DNA of 64,000 nucleotides from Achromobacter piechaudii NBRC 102461 (GCF_001571245.1 NZ_BCTK01000005.1:372001-436000), one strand, 5' to 3'. Counted from the stretch's first letter, positions 7,982 through 17,664 are shown. The notes: generated from the sequence alone by a model not told the origin. Numbers and translations are program-made.

Positions 7982-9901
7982 ATGCCGCCTCGTTCACCCT
8001 TTTTTATCGTGCCCACACAGGGCCTTTCTCGTCGGCGTTTCGTCCAAGGGTTAGCCGCCGGCGGCGTTCTCGCTGGGCTGTCCACGCCGGCGTTCAAGGC
8101 ATTTGCCCAGCAAGGCTCCGCGACGCGCGGTGCCGCCCCTGTGCTGAAGGGCACCGAGTTCGACTTGGTGATCGCCGAATCGCCCGTGAACTTCACGGGC
8201 AAGCCAGGCGTGGCTACGACCATCAACGGCTCGCTGCCGGCACCGACATTGCGTTGGCGCGAGGGTGACACCGTCACAATCCGTGTAACCAACAAGCTGC
8301 GTGAAGCCACATCCATTCACTGGCACGGGATCATCCTGCCGTATCAGATGGATGGCGTACCGGGCATCAGCTTCAATGGCATCGCTCCCGGCGAGACCTT
8401 CACGTACCGCTTCAAGGTTCAGCAGAGCGGCTCCTACTGGTACCACTCGCACTCCGGCTTCCAGGAACTCACGGGCATGTACGGGGCGATCATCATCGAC
8501 CCCGCTGGCGCCGAGACCATCCACGCCGACCGTGACCACGTGCTGCTGTTCTCGGATTGGACCGACGAAGACCCGATGCGGGTGTTCACCAAGCTCAAGT
8601 CCCAAAGCGACTATTACAACTACAACCGACCTACCGTCTTCGACTTCTTCCGGGACGCCTCGCGCGAAGGCACGGCCGCTGCGATCGACAAGCGCAAGAT
8701 GTGGAACGAGATGCGGATGAATCCGACGGATCTCGCAGATCTGTCTGCCGCCACGCTGACCTATCTGGCCAACGGCGTCACCCCCGCCGGCAATTGGACG
8801 GCGCTGTTCCGACCGGGTGAGCGCGTGCGGCTGCGCATGGTCAACGGTGCGGGCAACACCTTCTACGACGTACGCATTCCAGGACTGAAACTCACGGTGG
8901 TGCACGTCGATGGTGTTGACGTGGAGCCGGTGACCGTCGATGAGTTCCGATTCGGTCCTGGCGAAACCGTCGACGTGATCGTCCAGCCACGGGATGACGC
9001 TTACACGATCTTCGCCCAGGCGATGGACCGGACAGGCTACGCGCGTGCCACGCTGGCCGTGCGTGAAGGTCTTCAAGCTCCCGTGCCTGCCCTCGATCCG
9101 GTCGAATGGCTGACCATGAACGACATGATGGGCGGCATGATGGGGGGCATGGACCATGGCGGGTCCGGCCAGGCCATGGAGATGACCGGGATGACCGGGA
9201 TGACCGGGATGACGGGCATGACGGGCATGACCGGGATGACCGGGATGGGCTCGGGTTCGATGTCCGGGATGGATCATGGGGCGATGGCAGGCATGAATCA
9301 CGGCGCCATGAACCACGGTGGCATGGCGATGGATCACAGCCAACACGCCGCGGCGGCGGGGGGACTGGCCGTGCCCAGCACTACTGCTCGCCACGCTCGC
9401 ACCGAGTATGGTGCCAGCACGGACATGCGCGTTGACATGGCGCGCACCAACCTCGATGACCCCGGCATCGGACTGCGCAACAACGGTCGGCGCGTGTTGA
9501 CCCTCGCGGATCTGCATACCCCGTCGGGGCCGCTGGACAAGAGAGGCCCCGGCCGGGAGGTCGAACTGCACCTCACGGGCAACATGGAACGCTACGCATG
9601 GTCCCTGGACGGGCTGGAGTTCGGAAAGTCCACGCCGGTGCACTTCAAACACGGCGAGCGGCTGCGGGTCATTCTGCACAACGACACCATGATGACCCAT
9701 CCCATGCACCTGCACGGCATGTGGAGCGAGCTGGAAAGCCCCGACGGTCGCTTCCTTGCGCGCCGCCACACCCTGCCGGTGCAGCCGGCACAACGCATCA
9801 GCTTCCTGGTGACAGCCGACGCGCTCGGCCGCTGGGCGTGGCACTGCCACCTGATGTTCCACATGGATGCCGGCATGTTCCGCGAAGTCGTGGTGTCTTG
9901 A
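7982..9901 (+). CDS. copA: Periplasmic multicopper oxidase CopA
   Basis: A 639-residue multicopper oxidase thought to oxidise Cu(I) in the periplasm. A twin-arginine signal is present (LSRRRFVQGLAAGG, residues 15-28), so it is exported folded. Type 1, 2 and 3 copper ligands are all visible: H113-W-H115-G, H155-S-H157, H573-P-M-H576-L-H578 and H621-C-H623 through H627. Between the cupredoxin domains, at about residues 378-460, lies a Met/His-rich region with seven perfect or near-perfect Met-Thr-Gly units followed by MDHGAM-type motifs, a probable Cu(I) store. The ATG at 7982 follows GGAGG. It is the first gene of the plus-strand cop cluster under the 7843-7858 cop box. Confidence 0.95.
   Translation: MPPRSPFFIVPTQGLSRRRFVQGLAAGGVLAGLSTPAFKAFAQQGSATRGAAPVLKGTEFDLVIAESPVNFTGKPGVATTINGSLPAPTLRWREGDTVTIRVTNKLREATSIHWHGIILPYQMDGVPGISFNGIAPGETFTYRFKVQQSGSYWYHSHSGFQELTGMYGAIIIDPAGAETIHADRDHVLLFSDWTDEDPMRVFTKLKSQSDYYNYNRPTVFDFFRDASREGTAAAIDKRKMWNEMRMNPTDLADLSAATLTYLANGVTPAGNWTALFRPGERVRLRMVNGAGNTFYDVRIPGLKLTVVHVDGVDVEPVTVDEFRFGPGETVDVIVQPRDDAYTIFAQAMDRTGYARATLAVREGLQAPVPALDPVEWLTMNDMMGGMMGGMDHGGSGQAMEMTGMTGMTGMTGMTGMTGMTGMGSGSMSGMDHGAMAGMNHGAMNHGGMAMDHSQHAAAAGGLAVPSTTARHARTEYGASTDMRVDMARTNLDDPGIGLRNNGRRVLTLADLHTPSGPLDKRGPGREVELHLTGNMERYAWSLDGLEFGKSTPVHFKHGERLRVILHNDTMMTHPMHLHGMWSELESPDGRFLARRHTLPVQPAQRISFLVTADALGRWAWHCHLMFHMDAGMFREVVVS
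9180..9250 (+). repeat. Nine-base tandem repeat inside copA (Met-Thr-Gly units)
   Basis: About seven in-frame copies of a 9-bp unit, ATGACCGGG or ATGACGGGC, encode consecutive Met-Thr-Gly triplets. Repeat number can change by slipped-strand mispairing without shifting frame, so the number of methionine copper ligands in CopA may vary among strains. Confidence 0.85.
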
Positions 9902-9926
9902 ACCCAGCGCACAAGGAAGACCAAGA

Positions 9927-10907
9927 ATGTCCAAAGCACTCCCCACTCGCGCACTGGCCACGACGCTTCTGGCCCTGGTAAGCGTCGCCGCCCAGGCACA
10001 AGCACAGAACGACCATGCAGCGCACGGCCAGGCCGACGCTCAAACGGCCGCGCCATCCACTCAGACCGTGGCTCCTGCCGCCGACCCGCACGCGGGTCAC
10101 GCGACGTCGGCGAGCGGCTCGACCGCGGCCCCGGCCATGGATCACGGCAACATGCAGATGCAGGGCGGGTCGGCGCCTCCTGACGCCCGCGATCCGCATG
10201 GCTACTCCAATGGCCTGACATTGGGATCGGGCGACTACGCCGTACCCGGTGTGCCGCGGCTGATGCTGGCCGACGAACACAGGTTCTTTTCGTTGCGCGG
10301 CGAAACTCTGGAACGCCGCTTCACGCGCAAAGGAGACGATTCCACGGCCTACGACCTCCAGGCGTGGTATGGGACGACCTACAACAAGGCAGTCGTGAAG
10401 GCCGAAGGCGATATCGCCAAAGGAAAGCTCGAAGAATCGCGTACCGAGCTTCTCTGGGGGCACGCCGTCGCACCGTACTGGGACACCCAGCTCGGCGTTC
10501 GGGTGGATAACGGGGAAGGCCCGAGCCGTCAATGGTTGGCTTTCGGCATCCAGGGCCTCGCCCCCTACTGGTTCGAGCTGGAGGCGACGGGCTACGTGGG
10601 AAGTGGTGGACGTACGGCGCTGCGTGTCGAAGGCAGCTACGAGCTGCTGCTGACCCAGCGACTGATTCTGGAGCCTCGCGCCGAGTTGCAGTTCTATGGC
10701 AAGGACGACCCGGAACGCGTTATCGGCAAGGGCCTGGCCGAAGCGTCTGCTGGCTTGCGCCTGCGCTATGAATTCAGTCGCCAGTTCGCCCCCTATATCG
10801 GCGTGGAACGGGCGGGCAGCTTCGGACGCACCGCGGACTATGTGCGTGCCCAAGGCGGCCGTGCGCAGCAGACGCGCTGGGTGGCTGGCGTGCGATTCTG
10901 GTTCTAG
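9927..10907 (+). CDS. copB: Outer-membrane copper resistance protein CopB
   Basis: A 326-residue CopB/PcoB-family protein. The signal peptide (ATTLLALVSVAAQAQA) is followed by a His/Met-rich segment (residues about 30-90, with HAAHGQ, HAGHAT, MDHGNMQM) and then the conserved beta-barrel domain beginning near DPHGYSNGLTLG and ending in a C-terminal aromatic WVAGVRFWF typical of outer-membrane proteins. The start at 9927 is chosen for the AAGGAAG before it; an in-frame ATG 60 bp upstream lies inside copA. It follows copA by 25 bp. The His/Met-rich part is shorter than in Pseudomonas CopB. It probably sequesters copper at the outer membrane. Confidence 0.92.
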   Translation: MSKALPTRALATTLLALVSVAAQAQAQNDHAAHGQADAQTAAPSTQTVAPAADPHAGHATSASGSTAAPAMDHGNMQMQGGSAPPDARDPHGYSNGLTLGSGDYAVPGVPRLMLADEHRFFSLRGETLERRFTRKGDDSTAYDLQAWYGTTYNKAVVKAEGDIAKGKLEESRTELLWGHAVAPYWDTQLGVRVDNGEGPSRQWLAFGIQGLAPYWFELEATGYVGSGGRTALRVEGSYELLLTQRLILEPRAELQFYGKDDPERVIGKGLAEASAGLRLRYEFSRQFAPYIGVERAGSFGRTADYVRAQGGRAQQTRWVAGVRFWF

Positions 10908-10944
10908 AACCTAGCGGGTTTGATCATCTGATGAGAGGCGATCC

Positions 10945-11430
10945 ATGAACATGCACTACGACAGAAGCCAGGGCAAAGTGCCGAGACGCCAGGCATTGAT
11001 CGCTGGCTTGTTGGTGATGGCACTCGCAGGACCGAGCCTGGCGCAGAGCCGACCGATTGCCAAGGTCTGGAAGGACCCGAGCTGCGGATGCTGCAAGGAC
11101 TGGGTCTCACACCTGCAAGGCGCAGGCTTCGATGTGCAGGTTCTCGACACCGGGAACACCGCAGCGCGCACGCGGCTGGGCATCCCGCAGAAGTACGGTT
11201 CTTGCCACACGGCGCAGATCGGCGGCTATGCCATCGAGGGTCATGTGCCTGCCTCGGACATTCAACGCTTGCTGCGCGAAGCCCCGCAGGCCATCGGCCT
11301 CGCGGCGCCCGGCATGCCGGTCGGTTCGCCCGGCATGGATGGTCCGGCCTATGGTGGACGCAAGGACGCCTACGACGTGCTGCTGGTTGGGAAAAACGGT
11401 AGCAGCACGGTCTATCAGTCGCATCGCTGA
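10945..11430 (+). CDS. DUF411 exported metal-binding protein (CopG-like)
   Basis: A 161-residue periplasmic protein with a signal segment (residues 17-34) and a thioredoxin-like DUF411 domain. Conserved metal or redox cysteines are DPSCGCCKDW and the downstream SCHT. Proteins of this family (CopG in some cop clusters) are thought to handle periplasmic copper redox state. A C-terminal PGMPVGSPGMDG adds methionine ligands. It follows copB by 37 bp and precedes the second DUF2933 gene, in the same transcriptional direction. Confidence 0.88.
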   Translation: MNMHYDRSQGKVPRRQALIAGLLVMALAGPSLAQSRPIAKVWKDPSCGCCKDWVSHLQGAGFDVQVLDTGNTAARTRLGIPQKYGSCHTAQIGGYAIEGHVPASDIQRLLREAPQAIGLAAPGMPVGSPGMDGPAYGGRKDAYDVLLVGKNGSSTVYQSHR

Positions 11431-11463
11431 CCATCCATCAACCCTTCTCCGTGGAGATATGCC

Positions 11464-11736
11464 ATGCAGCATCAGCACACACAGACCCCCAGCGATCGCC
11501 CCCGGTTCTGGCGATCGCGCTACGGCGTGGCGTTCCTCATCATCGCCGCTGTCGCCGCGTATTTCCTGCTCAAGGAGCACACGGCACATGTTGCCGGCTA
11601 TCTCCCCTTCCTGCTGCTGGCGGCTTGTCCGCTGATGCACCTGTTCATGCACCGTGGTCACAGCCACGGCGGACACGATCATGCCGCGCGTCAGGGTAAG
11701 GAAGGTGCCGCAGCCTCCAAGGAGCAGAAGCAATAA
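11464..11736 (+). CDS. DUF2933 small membrane protein with His-rich tail (copy 2)
   Basis: A 90-residue protein with two hydrophobic segments (about 21-35 and 44-56), the family words LPFLLLAACPLMHLFMH, and the His-rich HRGHSHGGHDHAA. It is a divergent paralogue of the protein at 4666-4992. The function is unknown; the copper association is by context and by the His/Met ligands. GTGGAG precedes the ATG. Confidence 0.82.
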   Translation: MQHQHTQTPSDRPRFWRSRYGVAFLIIAAVAAYFLLKEHTAHVAGYLPFLLLAACPLMHLFMHRGHSHGGHDHAARQGKEGAAASKEQKQ

Positions 11737-11849
11737 GTCGAGGCACTCGCACCGTGCGAGCACGCGACGCCGCGCTTGTCTCCTTGCGCGCCTGCGGCCT
11801 GCTGCGATCACCAGACACCAACAGTTAACGGCGGAGGGCACTTGTCACT

Positions 11850-14330
11850 ATGAATTCACCCAGCAAGTCTTCAGGACATGAGCACGCAGGCATGGCGGCG
11901 GGTGCCACAACGTCCGGCCCGCATACCCACCACCATCACGCCAGCCATGCTGGAAGTGACGACGCGGGCGGGTCCTCAAGCCACACGCAGCCCGATGCCG
12001 CGACGCGAGATCCGGTGTGTGGCATGGCGGTCACGGCGGCGTCGGAGCACCGCTCCACGCACTTGGGGAACACGTACTTGTTTTGCAGCACCGGATGCAA
12101 GGCCAAATTCGACGCCGATCCGGCGCGATATGCCAGCGGTGACGCGGGCATAGGCACAGGCAGCGGCCATGCACCGCATCACCATGCCAACACCGCAGTT
12201 TCACCGGCCCCGGCGGCATCGCCAACCGCGCCCGGAACCATCTACACCTGCCCGATGCACCCGGAGATCCGCCAGGATCATCCGGGAACCTGCCCCAAGT
12301 GCGGGATGACGCTGGAGCCTCTGCTGCCCGACCTCGATGACGACAACCCGGAGTTGCGTGACTTCTCGCGTCGCTTCTGGTGGACCTTGCCGCTGACGCT
12401 CGTGGTCCTGGCGCTGGCGATGCTGGGCGAGCGGCTGCACCTGATGGACATGGCTACACAGAGCTGGGTCGAGTTGGTGCTGTCGTTGCCGATCGTGCTG
12501 TGGGCCGGCTGGCCCTTCTTCTCCCGCGGCTGGCTGTCCGTGGTCAACCGCAGCCCGAACATGTGGACACTGATCGGCCTGGGAACGGGTGCGGCATTCA
12601 TCTACAGCGTTGTGGCAACCGTTGCGCCGGAAGTGTTTCCAGCTTCCTTCATGTCCATGGGACGGGTCGGCGTGTATTTCGAGGCCGCCGCCGTCATCAT
12701 CTCGCTGACACTGCTCGGCCAGGTGCTGGAACTCAAGGCCCGCTCCCAGACTTCGGCAGCCATCAAGTCGCTGCTGGGGCTGGCACCCAAGACGGCGCGG
12801 CGCATCAATGCGGACGGCAGCGAGGAAGACGTGCCACTCAGCCATGTGCACGTCGGCGACCTGCTGCGCATCCGACCCGGCGAGAAGGTGCCGGTGGATG
12901 GCATCGTGCACGAGGGCAGCAGCTCGATTGACGAATCCATGCTGACCGGCGAACCGCTGCCCGTCAGCAAGCGCGTGGGCGACAAGGTCATCGGGGCCAC
13001 ACTCAACACCAGCGGCGCGCTGATCATGCGTTCGGAGCGGATCGGCTCGGACACCGTTCTATCGCAGATCGTCCAGATGGTCGCCCAGGCGCAGCGTTCC
13101 AAGGCACCGATGCAACGCATGGCCGATGTCGTTGCCGGCTACTTCGTGATGGCCGTCGTCGCCATTGCGGTAACGACGCTCCTTGTATGGGGATTCTTCG
13201 GGCCGCAGCCCACCTGGGTCTATGGACTGATCAATGCGGTGGCCGTCCTGATCATCGCCTGCCCGTGCGCGCTGGGTCTGGCCACGCCGATGTCGATCAT
13301 GGTCGCAACGGGCCGTGGCGCCACGCAGGGCGTGCTGTTCCGCGATGCCGCGGCGATCGAGAATCTTCGCAAGGTCGATACCCTCGTCATCGACAAGACA
13401 GGAACCCTGACCGAAGGCCGACCTGCTTTCGATCAGGTCGTCGCAGCTCCCGGCTTTACGAACGATGAGGTGCTGCGTCTTGCCGCCAGCCTGGACCAGG
13501 GCAGTGAACACCCCCTGGCCGACGCCATCGTGCAGGCCGCGCGTGCCCAGGGCCTCCAACTCGTGAAGCCTCAGAGCTTTGAATCGGGAACCGGCATCGG
13601 CGTGCGCGGAAAGGTTGAGCACCGGCAACTGGCGTTGGGCAACACAGTGCTGATGGAACAGTCTGGCGTATCGGCGGAACCGCTCGTACCCCAGGCCGAA
13701 GCTCTGCGCGGCGAAGGGGCCAGCGTCATGTACCTGGCGGTGGACGGGCAGCTCGCGGGCTTGCTCGCCGTATCCGATCCGGTCAAGGGCAGCACCCCCG
13801 AGGCCCTGGCCGCGTTGAAGGCTGCGGGCCTGCGGGTCATCATGGCCACCGGGGACGGGCAGACCACCGCCAAAGCCGTCGGTGCACGCCTAGGCATCGA
13901 CGAGGTGCATGGTGAGGTCAAGCCGGCGGACAAGCTCATGTTGATCGAGCGACTGCAGAAAGAAGGACGCATCGTCGCCATGGCCGGAGACGGCATCAAC
14001 GACGCGCCGGCCTTGGCGAAGGCAGACGTGGGCATCGCCATGGGAACGGGAACCGACGTGGCGATGAACAGCGCCCAGGTCACGCTGGTCAAGGGTGACC
14101 TGCGTGGCATCGCTGTCGCTCGCACGCTCTCGGTGAGTACCGTGCGCAACATGAAGCAGAACCTCATGTTCGCCTTCCTCTACAACGCGCTGGGCATCCC
14201 CATCGCCGCCGGGGTTCTCTATCCCCTCACGGGCTGGCTGCTGTCGCCGCTGATCGCAGCATTGGCGATGAGCCTGAGTTCGGCGTCGGTCGTTGGCAAC
14301 GCCTTGCGCCTGAAAGCGAGCCGACTGTGA
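11850..14330 (+). CDS. copF: Copper-exporting P1B-type ATPase with YHS and HMBD domains
   Basis: An 826-residue inner-membrane pump that exports copper from the cytoplasm using ATP. The N-terminus is His-rich (HHHH), followed by a YHS domain from residue 54 (DPVCGM, then [10 protein letters not shown]) and a heavy-metal-binding domain from residue 132 ([19 protein letters not shown]). No classical HMA domain is present. The transmembrane metal site is C471-P-C473, the phosphorylated residue is Asp515 in DKTGT, and the hinge is [10 protein letters not shown]. This layout is that of CopF/SilP-like pumps rather than CueR-type CopA. It is preceded by 113 bp without a gene and followed by copC. 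Confidence 0.93.
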   Translation: MNSPSKSSGHEHAGMAAGATTSGPHTHHHHASHAGSDDAGGSSSHTQPDAATRDPVCGMAVTAASEHRSTHLGNTYLFCSTGCKAKFDADPARYASGDAGIGTGSGHAPHHHANTAVSPAPAASPTAPGTIYTCPMHPEIRQDHPGTCPKCGMTLEPLLPDLDDDNPELRDFSRRFWWTLPLTLVVLALAMLGERLHLMDMATQSWVELVLSLPIVLWAGWPFFSRGWLSVVNRSPNMWTLIGLGTGAAFIYSVVATVAPEVFPASFMSMGRVGVYFEAAAVIISLTLLGQVLELKARSQTSAAIKSLLGLAPKTARRINADGSEEDVPLSHVHVGDLLRIRPGEKVPVDGIVHEGSSSIDESMLTGEPLPVSKRVGDKVIGATLNTSGALIMRSERIGSDTVLSQIVQMVAQAQRSKAPMQRMADVVAGYFVMAVVAIAVTTLLVWGFFGPQPTWVYGLINAVAVLIIACPCALGLATPMSIMVATGRGATQGVLFRDAAAIENLRKVDTLVIDKTGTLTEGRPAFDQVVAAPGFTNDEVLRLAASLDQGSEHPLADAIVQAARAQGLQLVKPQSFESGTGIGVRGKVEHRQLALGNTVLMEQSGVSAEPLVPQAEALRGEGASVMYLAVDGQLAGLLAVSDPVKGSTPEALAALKAAGLRVIMATGDGQTTAKAVGARLGIDEVHGEVKPADKLMLIERLQKEGRIVAMAGDGINDAPALAKADVGIAMGTGTDVAMNSAQVTLVKGDLRGIAVARTLSVSTVRNMKQNLMFAFLYNALGIPIAAGVLYPLTGWLLSPLIAALAMSLSSASVVGNALRLKASRL

Positions 14331-14471
14331 CCGGATTTTCTTTCTGAAACTACAGGAGCCTGCTATCGCCCAGCAAACCGTTTCTTTCGTTCCACGCCGT
14401 TGCAAAGGTGCAAGCCTTATCTCGGCATTTCGTTCTTAAACCCCACCTCACACATCCAGGTAGAAACTTCT

Positions 14472-14858
14472 ATGACCCGTTCACATTTCATCGCCAAGCT
14501 CGTCGCGCCGATCGCTGCTGGTCTGTTCGCCACCGCCGCATTCGCGCATCCTTCGCTGGTGTCTTCAACGCCGGCCGACAAGTCGCAGGTTTCTGCGCCA
14601 GCCACCATCGAACTGAAGTTCTCCGAGACGCTGGTGCCGCAGTTCTCCGCCGCGAGCCTTGTCATGACTGGCATGCCGGGAATGGCGAGCCATGGCCCGA
14701 TGAAGATCAACGCCAGCGTCGCGGCTGCCGGCGACGGCAAGACCATGGTCATCACGCCGGCACAGGCGCTCCAGCCCGGTGACTATCGCGTCGAATGGCG
14801 TGCCGTCTCCTCGGACACGCATCCGATCACGGGTAACGTCACCTTCAAGGTGAAGTAA
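14472..14858 (+). CDS. copC: Periplasmic copper-binding protein CopC
   Basis: A 128-residue CopC. The signal peptide ends in FAHPSLVSS, so mature His1 would form the N-terminal Cu(II) site. A Met-rich loop (MTGMPGMASHGPM) supplies the Cu(I) site, and VSSDTHPITG carries the conserved C-terminal Asp/His ligands. The start at 14472 is chosen because the signal peptide begins there; the frame is open upstream but without one. CopD starts 4 bp after the stop, which fits the known CopC-CopD functional pair. Confidence 0.94.
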   Translation: MTRSHFIAKLVAPIAAGLFATAAFAHPSLVSSTPADKSQVSAPATIELKFSETLVPQFSAASLVMTGMPGMASHGPMKINASVAAAGDGKTMVITPAQALQPGDYRVEWRAVSSDTHPITGNVTFKVK

Positions 14859-14862
14859 GCCC

Positions 14863-15789
14863 ATGGCCGGGGATTGGTTGACCATCGTCCTGCGCCTGGC
14901 GCTGTATCTGGACCTGGCGGCGGCGTTTGGCGTCGCCATGTTCGGTCTCTATGCTTTGGGCAACGACGAGCGATCCTCGACGATCTCGCGCCGCTATCGC
15001 GTCCTCATTGGCGCATCCGCTGCCATCGGCATTGCCCTGTCGATGTGGGGCATGACGGTCATGGCCAAGGCCATGTCCGGTGCCCAGAGCTACGCGGAGC
15101 TGTCAACGCACGTCTTCGACATGCTCATTACGGGCACGCACATGGGCATCGCCTGGTGCATTCGCATCCTCGCGCTGTTGGTGTGTGTGCTCGTCGCAAT
15201 GTTGAAATTGAACGCTACCTTGCGATTTGCAGTGATGGCGCTCTCCACCGGCGTGGCGCTGGCGACCCTTGCGTGGGCAGGCCACGGCGCGATGGACGAC
15301 GGCGTTCGCGGCTACATCCATCTTGCGTCGGATATCACGCACCTCTGGGCAGCGGGCGCTTGGGTGGGCGCATTGGTGGCGTTCTTGATGCTGGCATCCC
15401 ACAAGCAGGATGTCGCGCAAGACCCGGTAGCGGTCCTCAGTCGGACGTCGAATGGCTTTGCTCGCATAGGTACAGCGATCGTGGCTGCACTCGTCGTGAG
15501 TGGAATTCTCAATTACCTGTTGATCGCCGGACCATCGTTTGATCCGCTCATCTCGACGCTGTATGGCCGGCTGCTGATGGTAAAGCTCTTGCTTTTCGCA
15601 GGCATGCTGGCGTTGGCTGCTGCCAATCGGTATCGGTTGAGCCCGAGCCTGGAGGCAGCTTTGAAGGCAGGCAATCGCGCACAGGCAGTCATCAAGCTTA
15701 GGCAGAGTCTGTTCACGGAGGCGACCTTGGCCGTTTTGGTTCTGGCGAGCGTTGCATGGCTTGGCATCTTGTCTCCCACTGGAACCTAG
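14863..15789 (+). CDS. copD: Copper homeostasis inner-membrane protein CopD
   Basis: A 308-residue polytopic protein with about eight hydrophobic helices and the CopD/PcoD histidines in TGTHMGIAW and HLASDITHLWAAGAWVG. CopD works with CopC, probably moving copper across the inner membrane, perhaps to supply cuproenzymes. It starts 4 bp after copC. A stop at 15789 is followed by the cop-box-like site before copK. Confidence 0.92.
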   Translation: MAGDWLTIVLRLALYLDLAAAFGVAMFGLYALGNDERSSTISRRYRVLIGASAAIGIALSMWGMTVMAKAMSGAQSYAELSTHVFDMLITGTHMGIAWCIRILALLVCVLVAMLKLNATLRFAVMALSTGVALATLAWAGHGAMDDGVRGYIHLASDITHLWAAGAWVGALVAFLMLASHKQDVAQDPVAVLSRTSNGFARIGTAIVAALVVSGILNYLLIAGPSFDPLISTLYGRLLMVKLLLFAGMLALAAANRYRLSPSLEAALKAGNRAQAVIKLRQSLFTEATLAVLVLASVAWLGILSPTGT

Positions 15790-15816
15790 TCCTTCATGGG
15801 CGGCAGATGACAGCAC

Positions 15817-15832
15817 ATGAACTGAATGTAAT
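15817..15832. promoter_or_regulatory. Degenerate cop box upstream of copK
   Basis: ATGAACT-GA-ATGTAAT keeps the exact right half-site and spacer of the cop box at 7843-7858; the left arm matches at four of seven positions. It lies 86 bp upstream of the copK ATG, after copD. This suggests copK has its own CopR-controlled promoter. Confidence 0.5.
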
Positions 15833-15917
15833 GCACGGGTAAGCGCTCTGTAGACCGCCTGCTTCTACATTTAACGACGCGGCGCAAGTTGTCGTCGTTT
15901 TTACAAAGGAGTCGATC

Positions 15918-16202
15918 ATGAAATCGCAAATTGTCATTGCCGCCCTGTTGAGCGCTCTCTCCGTGCCAGCCTTCGCCGGTCATGCAGCAGCCCAAGCAGC
16001 CAAGGAAATGGTTCCCTTGGCTGACGGGGGAACGCTGTACATCTTCAAGGACGGAAAGATGGCACAGGAAAGCCGCTTCGGGCGCGCCGTCTATCTCAAT
16101 GTCGGAGCTTCGGTGTCGACGAAGGATGGGCGCAACATCGCGATCACCAGCAATGAAGTCGCTCGCCTCGGGTCGCTGCTACAAAAAGAGCACGGCGGAT
16201 GA
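15918..16202 (+). CDS. copK: CopK-family periplasmic copper-binding protein
   Basis: A 94-residue protein with a cleavable signal ending in VPAFAGHA. The mature part follows the CopK pattern known from Cupriavidus metallidurans: short beta strands in GGTLYIFKDGKMAQESRFGR, then STKDGRNIAI and a C-terminal helix. CopK binds Cu(I) through methionines. Here only a few methionines (in KEMVP and GKMAQ) remain, so the ligand set may differ. AAAGGAG precedes the ATG. It is the last structural gene of the cop series. Confidence 0.82.
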   Translation: MKSQIVIAALLSALSVPAFAGHAAAQAAKEMVPLADGGTLYIFKDGKMAQESRFGRAVYLNVGASVSTKDGRNIAITSNEVARLGSLLQKEHGG

Positions 16203-16253
16203 CGCCGCGGATGTGCGGTGCTTATCAAAGCTTCTGCACAGTGTGACAGAGAC

Positions 16254-16274
16254 GCGCGCCCCGATTGGGCGCGC
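16254..16274 (+). terminator. Strong GC hairpin after copK
   Basis: Perfect 8-bp arms GCGCGCCC/GGGCGCGC with a CGATT loop, about 50 bp after the copK stop. No U tract follows, so it is a terminator-like or transcript-stabilising hairpin rather than a certain intrinsic terminator. Confidence 0.4.
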
Positions 16275-16435
16275 GCGCGCTTGGGACGCGTCACGAGCAA
16301 CCACGAGCGCTCAAGGTGCCAGTTTTTGCGATGTCAAGCGCATCAACTTCCCTGAAATGGATCCAGCCTCCCCGTCCACCGTGATTCGTCCACGGGACAT
16401 CTGGCGCGAATGAGAACTTGCGAGGAGCCCGATTT

Positions 16436-17326
16436 ATGGAGTTGCGTCATCTACGATGCTTTGTCGTCTTGGCAGAGGAGTTGCATTTCACGCGGGCGGC
16501 CGAGAGGCTGCATATAGAGCAACCCCCCTTGTCTCGCGCGATCAAGGAATTGGAAGATGAGCTTGGGGTCACGCTGTTTGACCGCGACCGCAGAGGCACA
16601 CGGCTGACCGTGGCGGGGGCGGCATTCTTGCAGGACACCCGCCGACTCTTCACTGTCCTGGAGCAAGCGCGTGAGAATGCCAGAGCCATTGCCGCGGGCC
16701 TGAGGGGCAGCCTGCGCATTGCAATTTCCGATGGTGCGATGGACCCACGACTATCGGCGTTCCTAGCTCGTTGCCGCGCGGAAGAGCCCGAGGTCGAGAT
16801 ACGTCTCTCCGAGGTACCGCTGACCGAGCAGATACGGGGCCTACGGTCTGGCGACTTCACGATCGGATTTGCACACGCGGCGGATGTTGGCGAAGGCATC
16901 GTGGCTGAACCGATCTGGCGAGACCCGATTGTGATCGCCGTGCCAGCGCGGCACTCGCTTCTTGCGCACAAGCAAGTTCCGCTGAACGAACTTCAGGGTC
17001 ACCCACTGGTTCTGTGCGACAAACTGGCCTGCGAAGGCTACTGCCGAGAACTAAATCGGCTGCTACAGGTTCTGGAACACAGACTCAACGTTGTCGAAGA
17101 AGTGTCGTCGCTGGACATGATGCTAACGCTCGTCGGCGCAGGCTATGGGATTGGTTTCATGACGGCGACCAAGATTCCCATCAGCCAGAGGCCGGACGTG
17201 GTGATTCGCCCTCTGGCGCAGGACACGGCGGTAATCACAACCTATCTGCTTCGGCCAGAAAGCAGCAACTCATCGGTTTCGCTGGATCGCTTCATCGAAC
17301 GTCTGCGAGGACCTCCGGATGACTAA
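16436..17326 (+). CDS. LysR-family transcriptional regulator
   Basis: A 296-residue LysR-type regulator. The N-terminal helix-turn-helix covers residues 1-60 (MELRHLRCFVVLAEELHFTR, then QPPLSRAIKELE), followed by a periplasmic-binding-protein-like effector domain. The start at 16436 follows GAGGAG. The effector domain resembles the HTH-less protein encoded at 17744-18385 (compare VSSLDMMLTLVGAGYGIGF with VSSFEMLLLWVAAGYGVGI), so the two may share ancestry or ligand type. The target genes are not evident. It may be ICE regulation or cargo. Confidence 0.85.
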   Translation: MELRHLRCFVVLAEELHFTRAAERLHIEQPPLSRAIKELEDELGVTLFDRDRRGTRLTVAGAAFLQDTRRLFTVLEQARENARAIAAGLRGSLRIAISDGAMDPRLSAFLARCRAEEPEVEIRLSEVPLTEQIRGLRSGDFTIGFAHAADVGEGIVAEPIWRDPIVIAVPARHSLLAHKQVPLNELQGHPLVLCDKLACEGYCRELNRLLQVLEHRLNVVEEVSSLDMMLTLVGAGYGIGFMTATKIPISQRPDVVIRPLAQDTAVITTYLLRPESSNSSVSLDRFIERLRGPPDD

Positions 17327-17330
17327 AGCG

Positions 17331-17636
17331 TCAATGCCTATCTGAATCGTGCGCCGCGGCACGAAGATTGCGTTCGGCTGCGCTGACGAGTTCCGCAGCA
17401 CTGAGCTTGAGTCCGGCGGCGATTCTTAAGATCAGAGCGAGAGTGGGCATGTGCTCCCCACGCTCTATTTTGCCCATGTGCGATCGCTCGATCCCTGCTT
17501 TCGCAGCCAGTTCTTCCTGAGCAACACCTTGCGTCAGGCGGGCGACACGAACGGCCGCTCCGAATGCCAACGCTGGCTCGGCGTCGAAAGTGGTAGTTCC
17601 TGGGGGACGGCCTCGTCGGACAGTTCGCTTCTCCAT
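17331..17636 (-). CDS. XRE-family helix-turn-helix regulator
   Basis: A 101-residue DNA-binding protein with a basic N-terminus (KRTVRRGRPPG) and a Cro/C1-type HTH (LTQGVAQEELAAKAGIERSH, then GKIERGEHMP). The start at 17636 is preferred; an ATG eight codons upstream is also in frame. It is convergent with the LysR gene (4 bp between stops) and divergent from the HTH-less LysR-like gene. The intergenic region between the divergent pair contains repeated TTAAC motifs. Small XRE repressors of this kind often control excision or transfer of integrative elements (inference). Confidence 0.8.
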   Translation of the reverse strand: MEKRTVRRGRPPGTTTFDAEPALAFGAAVRVARLTQGVAQEELAAKAGIERSHMGKIERGEHMPTLALILRIAAGLKLSAAELVSAAERNLRAAAHDSDRH

Positions 17637-17664
17637 CCTTGGAAGCGTCGAACAGTCCAAACAA

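Noticed and set aside
9180..9250. Regular short repeats that could suggest a CRISPR array
   Set aside because: Nine-bp units without spacers, in frame within copA.
8051..9961. A 636-codon open frame antisense to copA
   Set aside because: It mirrors copA in a high-GC region, has no family features, and copA is certain on the other strand.
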